DNA from: Streptomyces ambofaciens ATCC 23877
Lineage (GTDB): Bacteria; Actinomycetota; Actinomycetes; Streptomycetales; Streptomycetaceae
Length of the DNA stretch: 64,000 nt
Reading direction: 5' to 3'
Assembly (NCBI RefSeq): GCF_001267885.1
Contig: NZ_CP012382.1
Coordinates: 1,302,001 to 1,366,000 of the forward strand
Shown: positions 24,036-31,495 of the stretch, one piece after another
How positions within the stretch are numbered: position 1 is the first letter of the stretch
How the letters are laid out: each line of letters opens with the position of its first letter
Notes under the pieces: model-generated
Database searches by the model: none
The model's input: only the letters and a program-made list of their open reading frames with translations
Told to the model about the DNA's origin: nothing
Program-made: the position numbers and the translations under genes

Positions 24036-25253
24036 TCACTCGCGGCCGAGCCGGCCCGCCGAGTGCACGCCCGGCTGGTACTTCGGCAGCCGGACGGTGA
24101 TCCTCATGCCCGCGCCGACGGCCGTCTCGATGACGAGCCCGTGGTCGTCTCCGTAGACCTGGCGGAGCCGGTCGTCGACGTTGGACAGCCCGATGCCGCC
24201 CGACGGGCTGACCTCGCGCGCGAGGATGCGGCGCAGCAGCCCGGGGTCCATTCCGGCGCCGTCGTCCTCGATGACGACCAGGGCCTCCGCGCCCGCGTCC
24301 TGCGCGGTGATCTGGATGCGGCAGCGGTCGGACTTGCCCTCGAGGCCGTGTTTGACGGCGTTCTCGACGAGGGGCTGCAGGCACAGGAAGGGCAGGGCGA
24401 CCGGCAGCACCTCGGGCGCGATCTGGAGGGTGACGGCGAGACGGTCGCCGAAACGGGCCCGCACCAGCGCCAGGTAGTGGTCGATGGCGTGCAGCTCGTC
24501 GGCGAGGGTGGTGAAGTCGCCGTGCCGGCGGAACGAGTAGCGGGTGAAGTCGGCGAACTCCAGCAGCAGCTCGCGGGCGCGCTCGGGGTCGGTGCGGACG
24601 AAGGACGCGATCACCGCGAGCGAGTTGAAGATGAAGTGCGGGGAGATCTGGGCCCGCAGCGCCTTGATCTCGGCCTCGATGAGCCGGGTGCGGGACTGGT
24701 CGAGGTCGGCCAGTTCCAGCTGGACGGAGACCCAGCGGGCGACCTCGCCGGCGGCCCGGACCAGGACGGCCGACTCGCGGGGCGCGCAGGCGACCAGGGC
24801 GCCGTGCACCCGGTCGTCGACGGTGAGCGGGGCGACCACCGCCCAGCGCACCGAGCAGTCGGGGGTGTCGCAGGTGAGCGGGAAGGCCTCCCCGCGGCCG
24901 GTCTCCAGCGGGCCCGCGAGGCGCTCCATGATCTCGGCCCGGTGGTGGGCCCCGACGCCGTCCCAGACCAGCACGTCCTTGAGGTCGGTCAGGCACAGCG
25001 CGTCCGTGCCGAGCAGGGAGCGCAGTTTGCGGGCCGACTTGCCGGCTGTCTCCTCGGTGAGACCGGCCCGCAGCGGGGGCGTGGCCAGGGAGGCGGTGTG
25101 CAGGGTCTGGAAGGTGGCGTGCTCGACCGGGGTGCCGAGTCCGCCGAGGTGCCGCGGGCGGGCCGTGCGCCGGCCCAGCCAGAAGCCCGCGGCCAGCAGG
25201 GGGAGCACGGCGACGGCCAGGCCCGCCAGGAAACCGCTCACGGAGCCGCTCAC
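24036..25253 (-). CDS. LytS-type sensor histidine kinase
   Basis: 405 aa. One N-terminal hydrophobic segment (about 5-22), then a GAF-like region (TDALCLTDLKDVLVWDGVG ... PLTVDDRVHGALVACAP). The phospho-acceptor is LRAQISPHFIFNSLAVIASF (His_kinase family) and the HATPase has LQPLVENAVKHG and GIGLSNVDDRL. The GTG start overlaps the symporter stop by 4 bases, with GGAGG 7 bases upstream. It lies in one operon with its LytTR partner and an SSS transporter, so it probably senses the transported carboxylate or the transport process itself. The ligand is unknown. Confidence 0.92.
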   Translation of the reverse strand: MSGSVSGFLAGLAVAVLPLLAAGFWLGRRTARPRHLGGLGTPVEHATFQTLHTASLATPPLRAGLTEETAGKSARKLRSLLGTDALCLTDLKDVLVWDGVGAHHRAEIMERLAGPLETGRGEAFPLTCDTPDCSVRWAVVAPLTVDDRVHGALVACAPRESAVLVRAAGEVARWVSVQLELADLDQSRTRLIEAEIKALRAQISPHFIFNSLAVIASFVRTDPERARELLLEFADFTRYSFRRHGDFTTLADELHAIDHYLALVRARFGDRLAVTLQIAPEVLPVALPFLCLQPLVENAVKHGLEGKSDRCRIQITAQDAGAEALVVIEDDGAGMDPGLLRRILAREVSPSGGIGLSNVDDRLRQVYGDDHGLVIETAVGAGMRITVRLPKYQPGVHSAGRLGRE

Positions 25254-26980
25254 GGGGTCGCCTCCTTGCGCAGTTCGTCGGCGTGCAGCTCTTCCGGCAG
25301 GTGGAAACGGGCCAGGATCGCCGCCGTCCCGGCCGGCACCCGGCCCGGGGTGGCCAGGGACACCAGCACCATCGTGAGGAAGCCCAGCGGCACCGACCAC
25401 AGCGCCGGCCAGGCCAGCAGCGCGTGCAGCGCTCCGCCGCCGCCGGGGAAGCCGCCCATGGTGGCGGCGACCGCGAGCAGCGCGGAGCCGCCGCCCACCA
25501 GCATTCCGGCCGCCGCGCCGGGCGGGGTGAGCCGCCGCCACCAGATGCCGAGGACGAGCAGCGGGCAGAACGACGAGGCGGACACGGCGAAGGCGAGACC
25601 CACCGCGTCGGCCACCGGAAGCCCGCCGACCAGGGCGCTCGCCGCCAGCGGCACGGCCATGGCGAGGACGGTGCCGAGCCGGAAGTGCCGGACGGCGCGG
25701 GACGGCAGCACGTCCTGGGTGAGGACGCCCGCGACGGCCATGGTCAGCCCCGACGCGGTGGACAGGAACGCGGCGAAGGCGCCGCCCGCGACCAGCGCCC
25801 CGAGCAGGTCGCCGCCCACTCCCCCGATCATCCGGTCGGGCAGCAGCAGGACGGCGGCGTCGGCATCGCCGGTGAGGGTGAGCTCCGGGGCGTACAGGCG
25901 GCCGAGGGCGCCGTAGACGGGCGGCAGCAGGTAGAAGGCGCCGATCAGGCCGAGGACGGCGACGGTGGTGCGGCGGGCGGCGACGCCGTGCGGGCTGGTG
26001 TAGAAGCGGACCACGACGTGCGGCAGGCCCATGGTGCCCAGGAAGGTGGCGAGGATCAGGCCGTACGTGGCGTACAGCGGGCGTTCCGTGCGGCTCTCCG
26101 CCCGGGAGGGCGACAGGGCGTCGTCGGCGCCGCGTCCGGCGGCCGGGACCGAGGTGCCCCGGGCGAAGGTGAGGCGGGTGCCGGCCTCGATGCGGTGGGT
26201 GCCGGTGGGCAGGACGGTCCGGGTGCCGTCGTGGGCGCGGCCGTCGACGGTGCCGTCCACGGTGACGGTCAGCGGTTCGTCGAGTTTGAGCGTGAGGCCG
26301 TCCTCGACGCGGACGGAGCGCTGCTCGCGGAAGGTGGCCGGTTCCTCGAAGGGGCGGCCGGGGGCGCCGTCGTCCTGCCAGGCCAGGACGAGGAAGAGGG
26401 CGGGGACGAGCAGGGCGGTGAGTTTGAGCCAGTACTGGAAGGCCTGGACGAAGGTGATGCTGCGCATGCCGCCGGCGGCGACGATGGCGGTCACGACGAC
26501 GGCGACGATCACCCCGCCGAGCCAGTCGGGCGCGTCGCTGAGCACGGTCAGGGTCAGTCCGGCGCCCTGGAGCTGGGGCAGCAGGTACAGCCAGCCGACG
26601 CCGACGACGAAGGCGCCCGCGAGGCGTCGTACGCCCTGGGAGGCGAGGCGGGCCTCGGCGAAGTCGGGCAGCGTGTAGGCGCCGGAGCGGCGCAGCGGGG
26701 CGGCGACGAAGAGCAGCAGGACCAGGTAGCCGGCGGTGTAGCCGACGGGGTACCAGAGCATGTCGGGGCCCTGGACGAGGACCAGGCCGGCGATGCCGAG
26801 GAAGGACGCGGCCGAGAGGTACTCGCCGCTGATGGCGGCGGCGTTGAGGCGGGGGCCGACGGTGCGGGAGGCGACGTAGAAGTCCGAGGTGGTGCGGGAG
26901 ATGCGCAGGCCGAAGGCGCCGACGAGGACGGTCGAGACGACGACCAGCGCGACGGCCGGTATGGCGTAGGTGCTGTTCAC
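25250..26980 (-). CDS. Sodium:solute symporter, ActP/MctP-like
   Basis: 576 aa, about 13 membrane helices. Family signatures include TSDFYVASRTVGPRLNAAAI, GEYLSAASFLGIAGLV and GGMRSITFVQAFQYWLKL. Between the helices at about residues 205 and 300 lies a soluble insert rich in Thr/Asp/Val (TVTVDGTVDGRAHDGTRTVL), an extracellular loop larger than in E. coli ActP. It probably takes up a short monocarboxylate such as acetate or pyruvate with sodium; the substrate is inferred from the subfamily. GTG start with GAGG upstream, 19 bases after the preceding gene. Confidence 0.88.
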   Translation of the reverse strand: MNSTYAIPAVALVVVSTVLVGAFGLRISRTTSDFYVASRTVGPRLNAAAISGEYLSAASFLGIAGLVLVQGPDMLWYPVGYTAGYLVLLLFVAAPLRRSGAYTLPDFAEARLASQGVRRLAGAFVVGVGWLYLLPQLQGAGLTLTVLSDAPDWLGGVIVAVVVTAIVAAGGMRSITFVQAFQYWLKLTALLVPALFLVLAWQDDGAPGRPFEEPATFREQRSVRVEDGLTLKLDEPLTVTVDGTVDGRAHDGTRTVLPTGTHRIEAGTRLTFARGTSVPAAGRGADDALSPSRAESRTERPLYATYGLILATFLGTMGLPHVVVRFYTSPHGVAARRTTVAVLGLIGAFYLLPPVYGALGRLYAPELTLTGDADAAVLLLPDRMIGGVGGDLLGALVAGGAFAAFLSTASGLTMAVAGVLTQDVLPSRAVRHFRLGTVLAMAVPLAASALVGGLPVADAVGLAFAVSASSFCPLLVLGIWWRRLTPPGAAAGMLVGGGSALLAVAATMGGFPGGGGALHALLAWPALWSVPLGFLTMVLVSLATPGRVPAGTAAILARFHLPEELHADELRKEATP

Positions 26981-26999
26981 GGTTCCTCGGGGGAGAGGG

Positions 27000-27365
27000 T
27001 CATCGGTCCTCGACGAGGCGCACGAAGTCGCGTTCGTTGCGCTCGGCGCGGCGGACGTACCAGCGGGCGAGGAGGACGAGCGGGGCGTACAGGCCGAAGC
27101 CGAGGACGGCCCATTCCAGGAGGTGGGCGTCCGGCATCGCCGCGAACAGCAGGGGCAGCGGGCCGACGAGGAGCCCGAGGACCGCGAAGGCGGCGAGACC
27201 GGCGCGCAGCTGGCTGCGCATGAGGGAGCGGACGTAGGTGTGCCCGAGGGTGGTCTGCTCGTCGATCTCGGTGCGCGGCCGGTAGTAGCCGGAGGCGGGC
27301 CTGCTGCGCCTGGGCGGGCCGGTGACGGTGACGCGGCGTTCGGTCGGGTCCTGGGGCACGGTCAC
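27000..27365 (-). CDS. Two-helix membrane protein, probable symporter accessory subunit
   Basis: 121 aa from the GTG at 27365, which overlaps the LytTR stop by 4 bases. The N-terminal 55 residues are polar (VTVPQDPTERRVTVTGPPRR), followed by two transmembrane helices (about 59-80 and 84-102) and a basic end WYVRRAERNERDFVRLVEDR. Small two-helix proteins directly upstream of SSS transporters are known in several groups and are thought to assist the carrier. The assignment here rests on position and topology. Confidence 0.75.
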   Translation of the reverse strand: MTVPQDPTERRVTVTGPPRRSRPASGYYRPRTEIDEQTTLGHTYVRSLMRSQLRAGLAAFAVLGLLVGPLPLLFAAMPDAHLLEWAVLGFGLYAPLVLLARWYVRRAERNERDFVRLVEDR

Positions 27366-28120
27366 GGCCTCCGCATGAGCAGGTCCCGCAGTTCGCGGGC
27401 GTGGCGTCGGCTGACCTGGAGCTCCTCGGTGCCGACCAGGACGCTGACGCTCCCCGCGTCCAGGCGGAGCTCGCCGATGTGGCGCAGGGCGACGAGGTGG
27501 CGGCGGTGGATGCGGACGAAGCCGCGGGCGCGCCAGCGCTCCTCCAGGGTGGACAGGGGGATGCGGACGAGGTGGCTGCCCCGGCCGGTGTGCAGGCGGG
27601 CGTAGTCGCCCTGGGCCTCGACGTGGGTGATGTCCTCGACGGGGACGAAGCGGGTGACGCCCCCCAGTTCCACGGTGATGTGGTCGGGGTCGGGCTCGTG
27701 CACGGGCACGCGGGGGGCGGGGGGCGCGGTGCCTCGGCGTTCGGCGGCGCGGCGGACCGCCTCGGCGAGCCGTTCCCGGCGGACGGGCTTGAGGACGTAG
27801 TCGACGGCCTTGAGGTCGAAGGCCTGCACGGCGAAGTCCTCGTGCGCGGTGACGAAGACGACCAGCGGCGGCCGGGCGAAGCCGGTCAGCAGCCGGGCGA
27901 GGTCCAGCCCGTCGAGGCCGGGCATCTGGATGTCGAGGAAGACGACGTCGATGGCGTCCGGCCCGTCGGGGCCCGACTCCAGCGCTCGGTTGATGCGGCG
28001 CAGCGCCTCGGTCGCGTCGCCCGCGCCCTCCGCCGTACCGATGCGGGGGTCGGCGTTCAGCAGGTACACGAGTTCCTCGAGCGTGGGGCGTTCGTCGTCG
28101 ACAGCCAGGGCGCGCAGCAT
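27362..28120 (-). CDS. LytTR-family response regulator
   Basis: 252 aa. The receiver domain has acidic pocket VDDE, phospho-acceptor Asp in VVFLDIQMPGLDG, and VTAHEDFAVQAFDLKAVDYVLKP. After a Pro-rich linker comes a LytTR DNA-binding domain with VEDITHVEAQGDYARLHTG and FVRIHRRHLVAL. First gene of the operon LytTR - small membrane protein - SSS symporter - LytS kinase, every junction overlapping or within 20 bases. It probably activates the symporter operon, as in the BtsSR and LytST pyruvate systems of other bacteria. Confidence 0.93.
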   Translation of the reverse strand: MLRALAVDDERPTLEELVYLLNADPRIGTAEGAGDATEALRRINRALESGPDGPDAIDVVFLDIQMPGLDGLDLARLLTGFARPPLVVFVTAHEDFAVQAFDLKAVDYVLKPVRRERLAEAVRRAAERRGTAPPAPRVPVHEPDPDHITVELGGVTRFVPVEDITHVEAQGDYARLHTGRGSHLVRIPLSTLEERWRARGFVRIHRRHLVALRHIGELRLDAGSVSVLVGTEELQVSRRHARELRDLLMRRP

Positions 28121-28162
28121 GAGGCTGGAGTGTAGGGGCGATCCGTACGCCTGAACACGGGC

Positions 28163-28191
28163 CCGACAGGGACGTATCCGCTGGATACAGT
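28163..28191 (+). promoter_or_regulatory. Promoter and palindromic operator of the Lrp gene
   Basis: CCGACA (28163-28168) and TACAGT (28186-28191) are 17 bases apart; the ATG follows 6 bases later, implying a leaderless mRNA. A perfect palindrome GTATCC-GCT-GGATAC (28174-28188) overlaps the -10 box and suits autoregulation. Confidence 0.55.
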
Positions 28192-28197
28192 GCCCGC

Positions 28198-28701
28198 ATG
28201 AACAGCAGGCCCACCCCGTTCGACGAACTCGACCGGAAGATCGTCACCGCTCTGACGGCGAACGCCAGGACGTCCTTCGCCGAGATCGGCGCCGCGGTCG
28301 GACTGTCCTCGACGGCGGTCAAGCGCCGGGTGGACCGGCTGCGCGAGACCGGCGTGATCACCGGCTTCACCGCGACGGTACGGCCCTCCGCGCTGGGCTG
28401 GCGGACCGAGGCGTACGTGGAGGTGTACTGCGAGGGCGCGGCGCCGCCGCGGCGGCTGGCGGAGGTGGCGCGCGGCTATCCGGAGATCACGGCGGCGATG
28501 ACGGTGACCGGGGGCGCGGACGCCCTGCTGCATGTGCGGGCGCGGGACGTGGAGCACTTCGAGGAGGTCCTGGAGCGGATCCGCGCCGAGCCGTTCATCC
28601 GGAAGACGATCAGTGTGATGGTGCTGTCCCACCTGATCCCGGACAGTCCGGAGGCCGGCGCGGGCCTGCCCGCCACGGAGGACGCAGCGGACATGCGCTG
28701 A
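28198..28701 (+). CDS. Lrp/AsnC-family transcriptional regulator
   Basis: 167 aa. N-terminal HTH (LDRKIVTALTANARTSFAEIGAAVGLSSTAVKRRVDRLRETGVI) and a C-terminal RAM/ligand domain (AAMTVTGGADALLHVRARDVEHFEEVLERI). These regulators bind amino acids. The next genes, ddaH and rocD, act on arginine derivatives and ornithine, so arginine or ornithine is the likely effector. Two palindromes, one over its own promoter and one before ddaH, are candidate binding sites. Divergent from the LytTR gene. Confidence 0.9.
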   Translation: MNSRPTPFDELDRKIVTALTANARTSFAEIGAAVGLSSTAVKRRVDRLRETGVITGFTATVRPSALGWRTEAYVEVYCEGAAPPRRLAEVARGYPEITAAMTVTGGADALLHVRARDVEHFEEVLERIRAEPFIRKTISVMVLSHLIPDSPEAGAGLPATEDAADMR

Positions 28702-28713
28702 CCGGTGCGACAA

Positions 28714-28728
28714 CGCAGCATTGCTGCG
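28714..28728 (+). promoter_or_regulatory. Palindrome upstream of ddaH-rocD
   Basis: Perfect 15-base palindrome CGCAGCA-T-TGCTGCG in the Lrp-ddaH intergenic space, followed by a partial copy (ACGCAGCTTTCCGCG). The size and form of an Lrp/AsnC operator. Confidence 0.55.
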
Positions 28729-28826
28729 GGGACACGCAGCTTTCCGCGCTTGTCGGGCGGCCTCGTCGCTTCCTACCGTGGTGTCAACCCCTCGTCACAC
28801 ACCGTGAGGAACGGAGGTACCCCTCT

Positions 28827-29675
28827 GTGCCCGACTCCCGTGTGCCGCGTCGGCGGCGCTTCCTGGTCTGCGAACCCAGACACTTCGCCGTGCAGTACGC
28901 GATCAACCCGTGGATGAGCACCGGCCGGCCCGTCGACGTCATCCGCGCCCTGGACCAGTGGCAGTCACTGGTCGACGCCTACCGCGCGCACGGCCACACC
29001 GTACACACCGTCCAGCCGGTGTCGGGGCTGCCCGACATGGTCTTCGCCGCGAACTCCGCGGTCGTCGTGGAGGGCCGGGTGTTCGGCTCCCGCTTCCACG
29101 CTCCCGAGCGCCGTCCCGAGTCCGTGCCGTACGCGGCGTGGTTCAAGACCGAGGGCTTCGAGGTGCACCCGTCCGAGGCGGTCTGCGAGGGCGAGGGCGA
29201 CCTGGTTCCGGCCGGCCGCTGGATCCTGGCCGGCACCGGGTTTCGCACCACGCGTGAGGCGCACCGCGAGGCGCAGGAGTACTTCGGTGTGCCGGTGATC
29301 TCGCTGACGCTGGTGGACCCGTACTTCTACCACCTGGACACGGCGCTGTTCGTGCTCGACGACGGAAGCGGGGGGACCCCCGGCACGGCGGGGAACGTCG
29401 CCTACTACCCCGGGGCCTTCTCGCCCGGCAGCCGTGAGGTGCTGGAGCGGCTCTACCCGGACGCGGTGATCGCGACCCGCGAGGACGCCCTGGCCTTCGG
29501 GCTCAATTCCGTCTCCGACGGACGACACGTGTTCATCTCGCCCGGGGCCAGGGGACTCGCCGATCGGCTGGCCGTCCTCGGCTACGTCCCCGTCCCCGTC
29601 GACCTGTCCGAGTTCCACAAGGCCGGTGGCGGCATCAAGTGCTGCACCCAGGAGATCCGGGAGATCCGCTCATGA
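28827..29675 (+). CDS. ddaH: Dimethylarginine dimethylaminohydrolase
   Basis: 282 aa, GTG start with GGAGG upstream. Guanidine-modifying superfamily signatures: VCEPRHFAVQYAINPWM, GLPDMVFAANSAVV, the Arg/Glu region EGEGDLVPAGRWILAGTGFR, the catalytic His in YFYHLDTALFVL and the nucleophile in GGGIKCCTQEI (Cys272 or Cys273). It hydrolyses methylated arginines to citrulline and a methylamine; related enzymes act on arginine itself. Its last codons overlap the rocD start (ATGA), so the two are coupled. Confidence 0.92.
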   Translation: MPDSRVPRRRRFLVCEPRHFAVQYAINPWMSTGRPVDVIRALDQWQSLVDAYRAHGHTVHTVQPVSGLPDMVFAANSAVVVEGRVFGSRFHAPERRPESVPYAAWFKTEGFEVHPSEAVCEGEGDLVPAGRWILAGTGFRTTREAHREAQEYFGVPVISLTLVDPYFYHLDTALFVLDDGSGGTPGTAGNVAYYPGAFSPGSREVLERLYPDAVIATREDALAFGLNSVSDGRHVFISPGARGLADRLAVLGYVPVPVDLSEFHKAGGGIKCCTQEIREIRS

Positions 29676-30892
29676 CCGCACCCGCCCGCACCCGCGGCTC
29701 CGAGGAGCTCATCCGCGCCGAGGAGCCCGTCCTCGCGCACAACTACCACCCGCTGCCGGTCGTCGTGGCCCGCGCGGAGGGCGCCTGGGTCGAGGACGTG
29801 GAGGGGCGCCGCTACCTGGACATGCTCGCGGGGTACTCGGCGCTCAACTTCGGCCACCGCCACCCGGCGCTGGTCGAGGCGGCCCACCGCCAGCTGGACC
29901 GGCTCACCCTCACCTCGCGGGCCTTCCACAACGACCGGCTCGCCTCCTTCGCCGAGCGGCTGGCCGCGCTCACCGGCACGGACATGGTGCTGCCGATGAA
30001 CACCGGCGCCGAGGCGGTGGAGAGCGGCATCAAGGTGGCCCGCAAGTGGGCCTACGACGTGAAGGGCGTGCCGCGGGACCGGGCGACGATCGTGGTCGCG
30101 GCGGACAACTTCCACGGCCGTACGACGACGATCGTGGGCTTCTCCACGGACGAGACGGCCCGCGCCGGCTTCGGCCCCTTCGCCCCCGGCTTCCGGGTCG
30201 TGCCGTACAACGACCTGGCGGCGATGGAGGCGGCGGTCGACGAGACGACGGCGGCCGTGCTGATCGAGCCGATCCAGGGCGAGGCGGGGGTGAACATCCC
30301 GGACGACGGCTATCTGGCCGGCGTACGGGAGCTGACCCGCCGAGCCGGGTGCCTGTTCATCGCGGACGAGATCCAGTCCGGTCTCGGCCGTACGGGGCGC
30401 ACGCTCGCCGTGGAGCACGAGCCGGTCGTGCCGGACCTGGTGCTGCTCGGCAAGGCGCTGGGCGGCGGGATCGTGCCGGTGTCGGCGGTGGTCGGCAGCC
30501 GGGAGGTGCTCGGTGTGCTGCGTCCGGGCGAGCACGGCTCGACGTTCGGCGGCAATCCGCTGGCCGCCGCGGTCGGCACGGCGGTGGTCGAGTTGCTGGA
30601 GACGGGCGAGTTCCAGCGGCGGGCGACCGAGCTGGGCGTGGTGCTGCGCGAGGGGCTCGCCGCCCTGGTCGGCAAGGGTGTCGTCGGTTTCCGCGCGCGC
30701 GGGCTGTGGGCGGGCGTCGACGTCGACCCGGCGCTCGGGACCGGGCGTGAGGTCAGCGAGCGCCTGATGCGCGAGGGCGTCCTCGTCAAGGACACCCACG
30801 GCTCCACGATCCGCCTGGCGCCGCCGCTGACCGTCACCGGTGCGGAGCTGGAGGGGGCGCTCGGGACGCTGGAGAAGGTGCTGACCTCCTGA
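29672..30892 (+). CDS. rocD: Ornithine aminotransferase
   Basis: 406 aa from the ATG at 29672, overlapping the ddaH stop. Class III PLP aminotransferase: MNTGAEAVESGIKVARKWAY, FHGRTTTIVGFS, FIADEIQSGLGRTG (PLP Asp) and LLGKALGGGIVPVSA (PLP Lys). The opening HNYHPLPVVVARAEGAWVED is typical of RocD. It converts ornithine and 2-oxoglutarate to glutamate semialdehyde and glutamate. With ddaH and the Lrp regulator it forms an arginine/ornithine breakdown unit. Confidence 0.95.
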   Translation: MTAPARTRGSEELIRAEEPVLAHNYHPLPVVVARAEGAWVEDVEGRRYLDMLAGYSALNFGHRHPALVEAAHRQLDRLTLTSRAFHNDRLASFAERLAALTGTDMVLPMNTGAEAVESGIKVARKWAYDVKGVPRDRATIVVAADNFHGRTTTIVGFSTDETARAGFGPFAPGFRVVPYNDLAAMEAAVDETTAAVLIEPIQGEAGVNIPDDGYLAGVRELTRRAGCLFIADEIQSGLGRTGRTLAVEHEPVVPDLVLLGKALGGGIVPVSAVVGSREVLGVLRPGEHGSTFGGNPLAAAVGTAVVELLETGEFQRRATELGVVLREGLAALVGKGVVGFRARGLWAGVDVDPALGTGREVSERLMREGVLVKDTHGSTIRLAPPLTVTGAELEGALGTLEKVLTS

Positions 30893-30910
30893 GAAGCGCG
30901 CCCGGGGAGG

Positions 30911-31366
30911 TCACGGAGCGGCTCGGCCCTCGTCGAGCCGCCGCACCCGCGTCACCCCGTCCCGGTCCTCGGCGTCCTCGCTGGGCGTCCCCGCGAACCA
31001 GGCGTCGAGGATCTCCCCCAGCAGCGGCCCCGAGGTCAGGCGCAGGCTGAGGGCGAGGACGTTGGCGTCGTTCCAGCGGCGGGCACCGTCCGCCGTGTAG
31101 GCGTCCGTGCACAGGGCCGCCCGTACGCCCGGCACCTTGTTCGCCGCGATGGACGCGCCCGTGCCGGTCCAGCAGCACACCACCGCCTGGTCGGCCGTGC
31201 CGTCGGCGACCTCGCGCGCCGCACGCTCGGAGCACACCGCCCACCGGGCGTCGGCCCCCGGGCTCAGGGCGCCGTGCGCGCGCACCTCGTGACCGCGTCC
31301 GCGCAGCTCCTCCACGAGGAGGCGGGCCACGGGTTCGTCCATGTCGGAGGAGACGGAGATCCGCAT
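30911..31366 (-). CDS. RpiB/LacA/LacB-family sugar-phosphate isomerase
   Basis: 151 aa. Family hallmarks: N-terminal RISVSSDMDEPVARLLVEEL, a Cys in VVCCWTGTGASIAANKVPGVRAAL (the active-site Cys and anion-hole loop) and DANVLALSLRLTS. It probably isomerises a ribose- or allose-type phosphate. The C-terminus is charged and short. It stands alone, convergent with rocD, and the physiological sugar is not indicated by the neighbours. Confidence 0.87.
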   Translation of the reverse strand: MRISVSSDMDEPVARLLVEELRGRGHEVRAHGALSPGADARWAVCSERAAREVADGTADQAVVCCWTGTGASIAANKVPGVRAALCTDAYTADGARRWNDANVLALSLRLTSGPLLGEILDAWFAGTPSEDAEDRDGVTRVRRLDEGRAAP

Positions 31367-31495
31367 GTGCGAAGCCTACTCAGCGCGGCCGCTCACCTCA
31401 TCGGCCCAACCACATGACCGAGGTCACGGCCATACGCAGCATGATCGGGGGAACGGTACGACCTGAGAATCGTACGACCGAGCAGTTTCCCCGCC

